A stretch of 64,000 nucleotides of DNA, taken from positions 40,100 through 104,099 of the forward strand of contig JAOAPE010000013.1 in the NCBI GenBank assembly GCA_025462725.1, written 5' to 3'. The position numbers were made by a program, and so were the translations under genes. Positions 25,192 through 34,194 of this stretch are shown piece after piece. Source of the DNA: Terriglobales bacterium. GTDB lineage: Bacteria > Acidobacteriota > Terriglobia > Terriglobales > Acidobacteriaceae. The notes under the pieces are model-generated. The model saw only the letters and a program-made list of their open reading frames with translations, had not been told where the DNA came from and made no database searches. Each line of letters begins with the position of its first letter. The stretch's first letter is position 1.

Positions 25192-26855
25192 GTTATTTCC
25201 TTACGCACGGCGGAATCTTGAATGCGGGCCAGGTCTCCGTAGCTCAACGGGGACCTACGGATCAAGGCGCACAGGAACAAGGCGATAACACACACCCACG
25301 CCACGAGGTAAAAGCCATCAATGATGGTGAGCGTGTAGGCTTGCAGGCGAAGGCGCTCAGCCACGAGGTCCACGGCTCGGCCGGTTGCCGCAGCCGCGCC
25401 CTCCGATCGCGAAGAGAGTCCTGCCGTCATCTGGTGAATATTGTGGTCGGTAACCCAGTCGCCACTCTGCACGCGAAGACCTAACAGGTTCGAGTGCAGC
25501 TTTTCGCGCTGTGCGATGAAGTGGCTCATGAACACGGCGCCGGCACTCCCACCAAACAAGCGCACCAGGTGAAAAAATGCGGAGAAGGTCAGCACCCATT
25601 GGGGTTTTGCCAGCGCGCCTCCAAAGATGGCTTGGAGGACGATTGTGGAAACCAGACCGATAAAAGCAAATGACTGTCCCACCCCGGTGAGCAGTTCGGT
25701 CCGATAGAAGTTTGGCGCCGCCCATGCACTGGTCAATCCGGCATTCAACCAGCACGCCAACGCGGTTGCAGCGAAACCAATTGCCATGATCAGCCGCGAG
25801 TCAACGTTTTTTAAAAGAAGAAGCGCAATGACAAAGGCGAGAGGAAGCAAAGGAACCGCCGACCAGGTCACCGCAGGCGCAATCTGGTCAGCTTCGAAGC
25901 CATGGATCGCCAGCGACTGCGGAATGAGGATGATGGTAGCCAAAAGCGTGAAGCGGAAGAGGAAGAGCTGTGAGCCCAACAGCAATGTGTTCCACTTTCC
26001 GAGAAACGACATGGTCACCAGAGGCTTGGGGCCTCGAAGCCGCCACATCAGTGCGCCGAGAAGGAAGAACATGCCCACTAAAAACAATGCAATGAACAAC
26101 CCGGAGCGCCACCAGTCGAGCCTCTCGCCTTGGTCGAGCGCCGTGAACAGCAGCGCAAAGCCGAGGCTGCCGAATAAGAATGCCGCGAAACTTGGCGCCG
26201 GTTCTGACCGCGGGCGAGCTGGAGATGGCGGTATCCCGTAATAGATCAAGGCCATCATTACCGGCGCAATTACGGCCGCAGCCCAGAACATCCATCGCCA
26301 GGAAAGCTGGTCCCTAAAGAAGCCGTATAGGCTGGGGGCCACGTTTACGGCTCCATCCACAGAGGTGGCGTAGAGCGCGAGTGTGAAGGGGAGAAAGCGA
26401 AGGGGAATATTTCGCAGAGCGAAGGTGAGCGTAAGCGGATAGAACGTGCCGGAGGTCAGACCGGCGAGTATCAGCGCCGTTATGAGCAGGCTGTAGCTGT
26501 GGATGAGCGGAAGTAACGCGCTGATCAGTGTGAATGCTCCCGCAGCAAAGAGCAGAATTGTCCGTGGTCCCAATAATCCACCGATGAACACCGTAAAAGG
26601 GCCGATGAATATCAACGCCGCGTTGAAAGCGGTGCTGATCCAGGCTCCATCGTCAAAGCTAATTCCGAGATGACCTTTTAGATCTGCCAAACCTAGTGAG
26701 AGTAATCGCCCCGTGAGCGTCACGAGTCCCGCACCAGTGATGACGCCGAGGATGCCCAGTACCGGCGAATGAGAGAGATCGCTGGGAAGGGCGGCAGCAA
26801 GCTGAACTACGCCTGCGGCCTGATTTCCCGGAAGTGTCTCGGCGCTGGCGCCCAT
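25188..26855 (-). CDS. DHA2-type MFS multidrug pump (EmrB-like)
   Basis: A 555-residue polytopic protein of the 14-helix DHA2 branch of the major facilitator superfamily. The start at 26855 follows GAGGG eight bases upstream. The conserved LGPRTILLFAAGAFTL loop between helices 2 and 3 (motif A, diverged) and FGGSAGAVFMSHF near helix 13 are visible. It works with the HlyD-type adaptor and TolC channel of the same operon to expel drugs across both membranes. It begins 13 bases after the adaptor stop. Confidence 0.92.
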   Translation of the reverse strand: MGASAETLPGNQAAGVVQLAAALPSDLSHSPVLGILGVITGAGLVTLTGRLLSLGLADLKGHLGISFDDGAWISTAFNAALIFIGPFTVFIGGLLGPRTILLFAAGAFTLISALLPLIHSYSLLITALILAGLTSGTFYPLTLTFALRNIPLRFLPFTLALYATSVDGAVNVAPSLYGFFRDQLSWRWMFWAAAVIAPVMMALIYYGIPPSPARPRSEPAPSFAAFLFGSLGFALLFTALDQGERLDWWRSGLFIALFLVGMFFLLGALMWRLRGPKPLVTMSFLGKWNTLLLGSQLFLFRFTLLATIILIPQSLAIHGFEADQIAPAVTWSAVPLLPLAFVIALLLLKNVDSRLIMAIGFAATALACWLNAGLTSAWAAPNFYRTELLTGVGQSFAFIGLVSTIVLQAIFGGALAKPQWVLTFSAFFHLVRLFGGSAGAVFMSHFIAQREKLHSNLLGLRVQSGDWVTDHNIHQMTAGLSSRSEGAAAATGRAVDLVAERLRLQAYTLTIIDGFYLVAWVCVIALFLCALIRRSPLSYGDLARIQDSAVRKEIT

Positions 26856-26868
26856 AGTCTGCCCTCGG

Positions 26869-28047
26869 TTACTTTCTGGTTCGCACGGTGACTTCCACCG
26901 AAAGCCCCGGACGCAATTGCGACGTGAGAGGTGAATCTTCGAGCGCGATCTTGACCGGCACTCTCTGCACGACCTTCGTAAAATTGCCGGTCGCATTGTC
27001 TGGCGGCAATAGCGCAAATTGCGATCCGCTGGCGGGTGCGATCTCCAGCACCTTGCCTGTGACCGTGTGGCCCGGAAAAGTGTCGACGCGAATCGTGGCC
27101 GTATCGCCCACTTTGACATTGGTCAACTGCGTTTCGCGAAAATTGGCCTGTACCCACCTCTTACTGGCAACAAATGTGATCACCTGTGTCCCGGGGTTTA
27201 CGAGTTGCCCTTGACGCACTTGCCGTTCACCGACGGTGCCGTCGGCAGGCGCGAGGATTCGGGTATACCCGAGATTTATCCGGGCAAGCGTCAGCCCTGC
27301 TTCCTTGGCGCGGAGATCAGCCGCCAGCTGTTGGTCCTGCGACTCTAGTACTTGCTTACTTCGCCGCTCGGTCTCGACTCCCAGTTCGTTACTGCGCAGC
27401 AGGGTTTGAGCCTGCACCAAGTCAGCGTCCCGACTGGCAGCCTGCGCGCCGAAGCGTTGCTGATCGGCAACGGCAGACTCGACCTTTTGCTGTGTCGCGG
27501 AACCCGTCTTCAACAGCTCTTCTTGCCGGGTGCGTTCCTCCCGCGTGCGCAGCACGTCTGCTTCGACAGCTTTCTTGCCGGCCTGTGCGGCCGAGATTTT
27601 AGCGTTTGCCTCGTCGATCCCGGCGAGCGCTCGCTGAATCTTTGCATCTTGAACTTCGCGCTGGCGTCGGTTGTTTACGAGAGCCGCCTTGGCAGCTTCG
27701 ACTGCCGCTATCGCTTGCGCAACGTGGGCCTTGTAGTCGGCGTCGTCTAATTGAACAAGGAGGTCGCCTTTTCGGATCTGTTGATAGTCTTCTACGCGAA
27801 CTTCGCTGACGATCCCCGAAACCTTAGTGCTCAGGGGCGTAAGATCACCGCGGACATAAGCATCGTCAGTGACTTGGTTAATGCGTCCGCCCTCCCAAGA
27901 GTTCCAGTTCCGGGTGATCGTGTACACGACCGCAGCTGCGATCAAGACAATGAGGAAAGGCGTTACATACTGCTGCCATTTTGGTTTGGGTTTCGGCGCG
28001 GCGCTCTCGGGCTTAGTTGCGGGAGGTGGGAGGGGAACAGCGGACAT
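26869..28047 (-). CDS. HlyD/EmrA-type membrane fusion protein
   Basis: A 392-residue periplasmic adaptor. The start at 28047 has GGAGGAAA nine bases upstream. One membrane helix near the N-terminus (FLIVLIAAAVVYTITR, about 25-40) is followed by a barrel-sandwich half (VRVEDYQQIRKGDLLVQLDD), a long coiled-coil hairpin (about 105-240), the second half (APADGTVGERQVRQGQLVNPG) and a beta-barrel. It connects the MFS pump to TolC and is the first gene of the three-gene operon. Confidence 0.93.
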   Translation of the reverse strand: MSAVPLPPPATKPESAAPKPKPKWQQYVTPFLIVLIAAAVVYTITRNWNSWEGGRINQVTDDAYVRGDLTPLSTKVSGIVSEVRVEDYQQIRKGDLLVQLDDADYKAHVAQAIAAVEAAKAALVNNRRQREVQDAKIQRALAGIDEANAKISAAQAGKKAVEADVLRTREERTRQEELLKTGSATQQKVESAVADQQRFGAQAASRDADLVQAQTLLRSNELGVETERRSKQVLESQDQQLAADLRAKEAGLTLARINLGYTRILAPADGTVGERQVRQGQLVNPGTQVITFVASKRWVQANFRETQLTNVKVGDTATIRVDTFPGHTVTGKVLEIAPASGSQFALLPPDNATGNFTKVVQRVPVKIALEDSPLTSQLRPGLSVEVTVRTRK

Positions 28048-28423
28048 GATCAATTTCCTCCGACCGCAAGACAAACCCCCGCGTTCACCCTGCGAAGCGG
28101 CTCCTTGAGGCAGGATGTGCGGGAGCGACAATCAGCACGCTGGTGAACCAAGCATTCGAGTGACAAGCAGTTTCCTCTCGCGCCTTACCACCTGAAGAGA
28201 GTTTGCATTTCAGAAGCCGAACCGGGGACACGTCGAAATGCTTGGTCTGAAAAACTTATTCTTTGGATCCACCCTGTTTTGAGAGGAGTGAGTGCCAACG
28301 CTTTGGCATCTGCACAGAATATTGGCATCGGTTCGACACCCAGTGAGGCGCCTTCCGCCTTGCAGCAAAGGTCATCAACGACTCTGCTGTCCATTTGTTT
28401 ATTTCGCGGAAATGGAAGCAGTG
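28048..28423. other. Upstream half of the divergent region between the efflux operon and the respiratory operon
   Basis: No gene can be supported here on either strand. The open frames (for example minus 28185-28427 and plus 28279-28479) lack ribosome sites and family resemblance. It must hold the promoter of the efflux operon on the minus strand, which I cannot place with confidence. The rest of the gap, to 28635, contains the inverted repeat and -24/-12 promoter listed separately. Confidence 0.4.
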
Positions 28424-28449
28424 CCAACTGGTTGTCACCCGCTAGTTGG
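28424..28449. promoter_or_regulatory. Inverted repeat, possible enhancer site for the sigma-54 activator
   Basis: CCAACT at 28424-28429 is mirrored by AGTTGG at 28444-28449, with partial matches extending both arms (TGCCAACTGG against AACCAACTAG when read inward). Its centre is about 117 bases upstream of the predicted -24 element, the usual distance for a bacterial enhancer-binding protein. Function is inferred. Confidence 0.35.
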
Positions 28450-28551
28450 TTACCACCTCGGGCCGGAACTCGAAATTGATTATGTGCTCAAAATAGCCCC
28501 ATTTTGCTGCTTCTCAACCACTTGCGCTGTGACAACTCGCCGGCGCCGCTT

Positions 28552-28567
28552 CGGCACACCGATTGCC
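28552..28567 (+). promoter_or_regulatory. Predicted sigma-54 (-24/-12) promoter of the respiratory operon
   Basis: CGGCACACCGATTGCC matches the consensus TGGCAC-N5-TTGC at every position except the first base, with GG and GC in the correct 12-base register. Transcription would start about 11-12 bases downstream of the GC, giving a leader of roughly 55-60 bases before the subunit II gene. A sigma-54 activator gene lies at the far end of this operon. Confidence 0.6.
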
Positions 28568-28635
28568 TCACAGTCTAAATATTGCTGGACTAGCTCAACA
28601 AGAATCGGAAGTCTGAAGAGAAGCGATTAACACCA

Positions 28636-29700
28636 ATGCGGTGCACAAGAAACTCGATCACGCGGGGCGTGCTTCAGATATCAGCGTCCTTGTCCTTGTT
28701 CTTGTTCTTGTGCATGGCTACGGCAGCCGCCGAATGTGCAGCTCAGTCCACGGGTTTCACCAATATCTTTGCGCCCGCAACCACGCCAGCCAAATCGATC
28801 TTTCATTTGTCCGTGTTCGTGCTTACGATCACCGCAGTAATATTCGTCGTCGTCTTTACTTTGCTGGTTTACTCCGTTGTGAAGTTCCGTGGCACAGCGA
28901 CGGGTGCTGACCGGGAGCCACCGCAGGTATATGGGAGCACACAGATTGAGCTGGCCTGGACCATCATTCCGGTACTCATTGTGGTCGTGTTGTTTCTGGC
29001 TACGGCACGGGTCATCCATGCGATTCAGGATGCTCCTATGCCTTCTTCAGCTGTCGAGGTCACCGTCATCGGCCACCAGTTCTGGTGGGAGTATCGTTAT
29101 CCAAAGCTCGGGATTGTCACGGCCAACGAACTGCACATTCCGGTAAATGATCCCGCAAATCCTACCCCCACATTTTTAAAGTTGCTTTCGGCCGATACCG
29201 ACCACAGCTTCTGGATCCCAAAACTTGGGGGCAAGACGGACCTGATTCCAAATCGCGTAAACCACATGTGGATGGATCCGCACCGCACGGGCATCTACAT
29301 CGGGCAGTGCGCACAGTATTGCGGGACGCAGCACGCGAAGATGCTTCTGAGCGTGTCCGTGGACAGTCCTGAAAAATTTGCCGCGTGGATCCGCGCGCAA
29401 CAGCAGCCAGCAATTCGCGACGAATCGGTTACCGACGGCAGGCGCGTCTTCGAAACGACCGCCTGCATCAACTGTCACACGATCAACGGCACTGCAGCAA
29501 ACGGACGCTTCGGTCCGGATCTGACGCACTTGATGAGCCGTCGCACCATTGCGTCCGGTGCGGCCGAGAATACAACGAAAAACTTGCGCCTGTGGATCCA
29601 GAATCCGGACGCAATTAAACCAGGGTCGCTCATGCCAGCCATGCAATTGAACGACGCGGATCTGGATGCACTTGTAGGTTATATGGAGACGCTCCGCTAG
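28636..29700 (+). CDS. coxB: Cytochrome c oxidase subunit II with fused cytochrome c (caa3 type)
   Basis: A 354-residue protein. The signal-like N-terminus ends near AECAAQ, two membrane helices lie at about 52-78 and 97-120, then the cupredoxin domain follows. The CuA ligands are in GQCAQYCGTQHAKM near residue 222 (Cys-x3-Cys-x3-His-x2-Met). A covalently bound haem c is indicated by CINCH near 276 with distal Met in SLMPAMQ near 337. The domain accepts electrons from the cytochrome c partners encoded downstream. First gene of the operon, 24 bases before subunit I. Confidence 0.97.
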   Translation: MRCTRNSITRGVLQISASLSLFLFLCMATAAAECAAQSTGFTNIFAPATTPAKSIFHLSVFVLTITAVIFVVVFTLLVYSVVKFRGTATGADREPPQVYGSTQIELAWTIIPVLIVVVLFLATARVIHAIQDAPMPSSAVEVTVIGHQFWWEYRYPKLGIVTANELHIPVNDPANPTPTFLKLLSADTDHSFWIPKLGGKTDLIPNRVNHMWMDPHRTGIYIGQCAQYCGTQHAKMLLSVSVDSPEKFAAWIRAQQQPAIRDESVTDGRRVFETTACINCHTINGTAANGRFGPDLTHLMSRRTIASGAAENTTKNLRLWIQNPDAIKPGSLMPAMQLNDADLDALVGYMETLR

Positions 29701-29724
29701 TCGAAAGATTCGAGGAGATGAGCT

Positions 29725-31398
29725 ATGTCATCTGACGCGATTGCCATTCCGGGCCTGCAAATCGTGCGTCCATCCTGGGTTGAGACGCTCCACGAGTGGG
29801 TGATCACGGTCGATCACAAGCGGCTTGGGATTCTTTACGTCCTCTTCGCTCTGCTGTTTCTTGTCATCGGCGGAAGTGAAGCGCTCATCATGCGCATCCA
29901 GTTGATTCATTCGCACAATGATTTTGTCTCACCGCAGGTCTTCAACCGGATGTTCACGATGCATGGCACGACGATGATCTTTTTCGTGGCCATTCCTGTC
30001 TTGTTCGGTTTTGCAAACTACCTGGTCCCATTGATGGTTGGCGCGCGGGACATGGCGTTTCCACGGCTGAATGCATTCGGTTTCTGGCTGACGGCAATGG
30101 GCGGATTTCTGCTTTACTTCAGTTTCCTGGGTGGGAACGGACTCTACGGCGCCGGTGATGCACCGGACGTGGGATGGTGGGCATATTCCCCATTGACGTC
30201 GCGCGCATTTTCACCAGGTCACAGCTCGGACTACTGGACCATTGCGGTGTTGGTTGCGGGGTTTGGCACTATCGCTTCGTCCATAAATATCATCGCCACC
30301 GCTCTGTGCCTGCGATGCCCTGGCATGAGACTCAGCCGCATGCCGCTGTTGGTTTGGATGAACATGGTTATGGCCGGAATGGTCCTGATCGCGATTACGC
30401 CACTGTCGGCGGCGCAGATCATGTTGCTCGTAGACCGGTACCTGGGGGGGCACTTTTTCGATACACAAGCGGGCGGATCAGCCGCACTTTGGATGCACTT
30501 CTTTTGGATATTCGGACATCCAGAGGTGTACATCCTGATCATTCCCTGCTTCGCCTTTATATCGGAAATCGTTCCAGTGTTTTCGAGGAAACCGATCTTC
30601 GGATACCCGGTGATGGTGGCAGCAACGGTCTGCATCGCCTTCGTGAGCATGAGTGTGTGGGCGCACCACCTGTTCACAATGGGGATGCCCTCCTACGCCA
30701 ACAGCTTTTTCACGATCACCTCGATGATGGTGGGCATTCCGACGGGGATAAAAATCTTCAACTGGGTCGGTACGATGTGGGGCGGGAAGATCCAATTCAA
30801 GACTGCGATGTTCTTTTGCATCGCATTTCTGTTTCAGTTCTTGATCGCCGGCCTCACGGGCATCATGCTTGCCTCAGCGCCTTTTGATTGGCAGCTTTCC
30901 TTGTCTTACTTTGTTATTGCGCACTTCCACTATGTGATCGTGGGCGGAATCCTTTTTGCGCTCTTCGCGGCATTTTATTACTGGTACCCGAAAGTCACTG
31001 GAAGAATGCTGAACGAAACGCTCGGCAAACTCCATTTCTGGCTCTTCTTTATAGGCTTTCACATGACATTTGACACGATGCACCTCCCCGGACTGCTCGG
31101 GATGCCGCGTCGCATCTACACCTATGAACCCGGCCGTGGTTGGGACACCATGAACCTGATCATCACAATAGGCACGTTCATCCAGGGTATCGCCGTCCTG
31201 ATCTTTATCGCGAACCTGTTCATTTCTTATTGGAAAGGAGCTAAGGCGGGGAATGATCCCTGGGACGCATGGACCCTCGAATGGTCAGTAAGCTCACCGC
31301 CACCGGCTTACAACTTTGCTTCCATTCCGGTCGTCGCGAGCCGCCGGCCGTTGTGGGATCGAAAACACCCCGAGGACCCGGACAGCCGCTATGAGTGA
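29725..31398 (+). CDS. coxA: Cytochrome c oxidase subunit I
   Basis: A 557-residue haem-copper oxidase core with 12 membrane helices. Haem a ligand His is in FTMHGTTMIFF near residue 82. The GHPEVYI motif near 264 supplies a CuB His, the cross-linked Tyr and the A1-type Glu, so the enzyme has the D-channel-linked residue of A1 oxidases. WAHHLF near 311 gives two more CuB ligands, and VIAHFHYVIVGG near 399 both haem ligands. It reduces oxygen to water and pumps protons. GAGGAGATGAGCT before the ATG is a good ribosome site. Confidence 0.98.
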   Translation: MSSDAIAIPGLQIVRPSWVETLHEWVITVDHKRLGILYVLFALLFLVIGGSEALIMRIQLIHSHNDFVSPQVFNRMFTMHGTTMIFFVAIPVLFGFANYLVPLMVGARDMAFPRLNAFGFWLTAMGGFLLYFSFLGGNGLYGAGDAPDVGWWAYSPLTSRAFSPGHSSDYWTIAVLVAGFGTIASSINIIATALCLRCPGMRLSRMPLLVWMNMVMAGMVLIAITPLSAAQIMLLVDRYLGGHFFDTQAGGSAALWMHFFWIFGHPEVYILIIPCFAFISEIVPVFSRKPIFGYPVMVAATVCIAFVSMSVWAHHLFTMGMPSYANSFFTITSMMVGIPTGIKIFNWVGTMWGGKIQFKTAMFFCIAFLFQFLIAGLTGIMLASAPFDWQLSLSYFVIAHFHYVIVGGILFALFAAFYYWYPKVTGRMLNETLGKLHFWLFFIGFHMTFDTMHLPGLLGMPRRIYTYEPGRGWDTMNLIITIGTFIQGIAVLIFIANLFISYWKGAKAGNDPWDAWTLEWSVSSPPPAYNFASIPVVASRRPLWDRKHPEDPDSRYE

Positions 31399-31410
31399 AG
31401 GGAGAGAGCA

Positions 31411-32007
31411 ATGAGCGCAATCACGACTCCGTATCCCGAAGCACCAGCATCGTGGGTACTTCCGTATCGGGGCAAGGTCGGCATGGCGTGTCTCATTATC
31501 GCCGAATCGGCCATCTTTACGATCTTCGTCGTTGCCTATCTTTTTTATGTGGGGAAGAGCCTCAGCGGACCGACTCCGCGCGAGGTGCTTGAGACACCCA
31601 TCTTCTTCACGATCTGTCTGCTCTCCAGCAGTCTCACCGTCCACTTAGCAGCAAGGTCTCTGGAGCGCAATAGGCGCGGTGCATTCATGGGCTTATTGTT
31701 GGTCACAATCGTACTAGGCGGCCTCTTCCTGTTCGGCACGGGTCGGGAATGGTATCGGCTGATTTACGAACACGGACTAAAGATCTCCACGAATCTCTTT
31801 GGAACAACCTACTACTCATTAGTGGGGCTGCACGCCTCCCACGTGATCGCAGGCCTGGTCATGCTGAGCACCTTGTTTCTTTTCGGTCTGGCAGGACGCG
31901 TGGGCAGAGATCAGTCCGCTCGCGTCGATGTGCTGTCGATGTATTGGCATTTTGTAGATGGCGTTTGGATCGTGGTTTTCACTGTGGTTTACGTTCTCGG
32001 CCGCTAA
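31411..32007 (+). CDS. coxC: Cytochrome c oxidase subunit III
   Basis: A 198-residue membrane protein with five hydrophobic segments, the short form of subunit III. Typical residues occur in LIIAESAIFTIFVVAY (first helix with Glu), TYYSLVGLHASHVIAGLVML near 140 and VLSMYWHFVDGVWIVVFTVVYV at the end. It stabilises the oxidase core. It starts 12 bases after subunit I and has GGGAGAGAGC before its ATG. Confidence 0.95.
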   Translation: MSAITTPYPEAPASWVLPYRGKVGMACLIIAESAIFTIFVVAYLFYVGKSLSGPTPREVLETPIFFTICLLSSSLTVHLAARSLERNRRGAFMGLLLVTIVLGGLFLFGTGREWYRLIYEHGLKISTNLFGTTYYSLVGLHASHVIAGLVMLSTLFLFGLAGRVGRDQSARVDVLSMYWHFVDGVWIVVFTVVYVLGR

Positions 32008-32016
32008 GGAGAAGAA

Positions 32017-32889
32017 ATGGCATCACGGCTGTACACAGAAGAAATTGGCCAAAGGTCTCGCGCCCCGGTCGAGATTGAGGTGCCCGCTTCGACAGCTTCG
32101 CCTCTCGTCTTGGCATTTGGATTTACGTTAGTGTTCGCGGGCCTCCTAACAAGCCTGTCAATCAGCGTCCTCGGCGCAGTGCTTACTCTGGCCGGCTGCA
32201 TTGGTTGGTTCTTGGAAGTGTTTCCTCGCCAGCATGAAGAAGCTGTAACGGTGGTCCCTGAAGATCCTCGCATAATCACTGCACGCCGTGTGGTCGAGCG
32301 CCTTCCGATCGCGGCAGATCAGTTGCGCGCCTGGCTTCCCGTCCGCACATACCCGGTATCAGCGGGCTTGAAGGGCGGACTGGCTGGAGGTGTAGCAATG
32401 GCAGTATTGGCCTGTGCCTATGGGGCGCTGAAGATCGGAAGCATCTGGTATCCGATCAATCTTCTTGCCGCGGCGGTCTACGCGGAGTCGCTAGAACTCG
32501 GGCCCGGGCAGTTGAAATCATTTCATGCGGACAGCTTCTTGATTGCTTTGGGTCTGCACGCCCTTTTGTCCACTCTGGTGGGGCTGCTCTATGGCGTGAT
32601 GCTTCCCATGTTTCCTCGGCGGCCCATCGTACTCGGAGGACTGATCGCCCCCGTGTTGTGGTCTGGGTTGCTGTACACAATGCTCGGCCTGCTGAACCCT
32701 TTGCTGGAGAAACACATTAATTGGTACTGGTTTACGGCTTCCCAAGTGGCCTTTGGTGTAGTCGCAGGCTTGGTAGTGGTACGGCAGACACGTATGACGA
32801 CCTACGAGAACCTCTCCTTCGCCGTGCGCGCGGGAGTCGAAACTCCAGGAATAACTCCACCACGAGAAAGCGGAGAGAAGGGCCCGTGA
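32017..32889 (+). CDS. Unknown polytopic membrane protein of the bc-caa3 operon
   Basis: A 290-residue protein with a hydrophilic N-terminus, a pair of helices at about 28-70 that resembles the small oxidase subunit IV (SPLVLAFGFTLVFAGLLTSL), and four or five more helices between about 113 and 250. I do not recognise the second part as a named family. Position between subunit III and the di-heme cytochrome, with GTGA overlap to the next gene, points to a structural or assembly role in the oxidase or supercomplex. It may be a fusion of subunit IV with another membrane unit. The C-terminus is hydrophilic. Confidence 0.8.
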   Translation: MASRLYTEEIGQRSRAPVEIEVPASTASPLVLAFGFTLVFAGLLTSLSISVLGAVLTLAGCIGWFLEVFPRQHEEAVTVVPEDPRIITARRVVERLPIAADQLRAWLPVRTYPVSAGLKGGLAGGVAMAVLACAYGALKIGSIWYPINLLAAAVYAESLELGPGQLKSFHADSFLIALGLHALLSTLVGLLYGVMLPMFPRRPIVLGGLIAPVLWSGLLYTMLGLLNPLLEKHINWYWFTASQVAFGVVAGLVVVRQTRMTTYENLSFAVRAGVETPGITPPRESGEKGP

Positions 32890-33614
32890 ACCGAGTTCCA
32901 TACCTCGGTGCATTCGCGGCATTGGCATTGACGCTGCTCTCCGGTTGCAATTTGCAGCACGGGCAGCCGAGCCAAGGTGCAGAGACTCCAGCGCCCAGTG
33001 AGGTTTTGGATTTCAAGACTCTGTACGCACAAAATTGTGCCGGGTGTCATGGCGCCGAAGGACGAGGAGGAGCGGCGATCGCACTCGCCGATCCGGTTTA
33101 CCTCGCGATCGCGGATAACACGGCAATCCACAAAGTCATCGCCAATGGCGTACACGGAACCTCAATGCCAGCCTTCGCTCAAAACGCTGGCGGAATGCTG
33201 AGCGACAAGCAGATCGATGTGATCACTAGCGGGATTCGGTCGGCCTGGAGCCGGCCAGAGACTCTCAACGGGACCAATCCACCTTCTTATGTCGCGACAT
33301 CCACGGGTAACGCCCACCAAGGCGAAATGGTTTTCCAAAAATACTGCCAATCCTGTCACGGACCGGGCGGCCAAGGCGGAGCAAAAGGTAGTGCGATCAC
33401 AAACGATTCATTTCTGGCGCTGGTCAGCGATCAGGAACTGCGAACCATCGTCATCACTGGCCGTCCGGAATTAGGCGCGCCCGATTGGCGCGGCAACGTG
33501 CCCGGCAAACCCATGTCTGACCAGGAGATCACTGACGTAGTCACATGGCTGGCTTCGCGCCGGGTGCAAAACCCCGGACAGCCTTACACCGCTTCGAATT
33601 ACGCGCAGCACTAG
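32886..33614 (+). CDS. Di-heme cytochrome c lipoprotein
   Basis: A 242-residue exported protein with GTG start at 32886 overlapping the previous stop (GTGA). The signal peptide ends in a lipobox, LLSGC, near residue 21, so it is probably lipid-anchored in the periplasm. Two class I cytochrome c domains carry CAGCH near 51 and CQSCH near 153, with methionine ligands likely in GTSMPAF and GKPMSDQ. It probably transfers electrons from the Rieske/cytochrome b complex to the caa3 oxidase. Confidence 0.94.
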   Translation: MNRVPYLGAFAALALTLLSGCNLQHGQPSQGAETPAPSEVLDFKTLYAQNCAGCHGAEGRGGAAIALADPVYLAIADNTAIHKVIANGVHGTSMPAFAQNAGGMLSDKQIDVITSGIRSAWSRPETLNGTNPPSYVATSTGNAHQGEMVFQKYCQSCHGPGGQGGAKGSAITNDSFLALVSDQELRTIVITGRPELGAPDWRGNVPGKPMSDQEITDVVTWLASRRVQNPGQPYTASNYAQH

Positions 33615-33624
33615 GAGTTCCACG

Positions 33625-34194
33625 ATGTCGACCGAAACTACCACTCCAACGATTTCGAACGACAATACGCTTTCCCGCCGCGGCTTTCTTATGAAGTTGG
33701 GCATTCTGTTCAACGGATTGGTAGCAACCGCATTGGCAGTGCCGATCGTGGGATTTCTTCTTTCCTCAATCACGCGAGGGCGCGCGAATGGATACCTCTC
33801 GTGGGTGCCTCTCGGGCCCATTACCAAATTTCCAGAAGGCGAGACGCGGTTGGCGACCTTCAGAAATCCAAACGTGATGCCGACAGATGGCAAGACCGTG
33901 GACACTGCCTGCTGGGTGCGACGCGTCGCTGGCGATCAGTTCCAAGTTTTTGCTGTCAACTGCATGCACTTGGGCTGCCCCGTTCGCTGGTTTCCGCAAT
34001 CCGGTCTGTTCATGTGTCCATGCCACGGCGGCGTGTACTATCGCGACGGCTCGCGCGCCTCAGGACCGCCGGAGCGTGGGCTTTTCGAATATCCAAACAA
34101 AGTTCAGGACGGTCTGGTCACCATCCAGACTGGTGAGTTACCCACACCGGGACAGACCGCAGCTCTTGCGGGAAGGAAATCCCCATGCGCATGA
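33625..34194 (+). CDS. Rieske iron-sulfur protein
   Basis: A 189-residue protein with a twin-Arg-like N-terminus (LSRRGFLMK) and one membrane anchor (about 27-52). The [2Fe-2S] ligands are in CMHLGC near residue 112 and CPCHGG near 130, the Cys-x-His and Cys-x2-His pairs plus the extra disulfide Cys. It takes electrons from quinol at the cytochrome b Qo site. Its last codons overlap the cytochrome b start by 10 bases. The RR motif suggests Tat export, as for other Rieske proteins. Confidence 0.95.
   Translation: MSTETTTPTISNDNTLSRRGFLMKLGILFNGLVATALAVPIVGFLLSSITRGRANGYLSWVPLGPITKFPEGETRLATFRNPNVMPTDGKTVDTACWVRRVAGDQFQVFAVNCMHLGCPVRWFPQSGLFMCPCHGGVYYRDGSRASGPPERGLFEYPNKVQDGLVTIQTGELPTPGQTAALAGRKSPCA

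Noticed and set aside
28185..28630. Several open frames before coxB
   Set aside because: They have low-complexity translations and no ribosome site, and overlap the predicted promoter elements.
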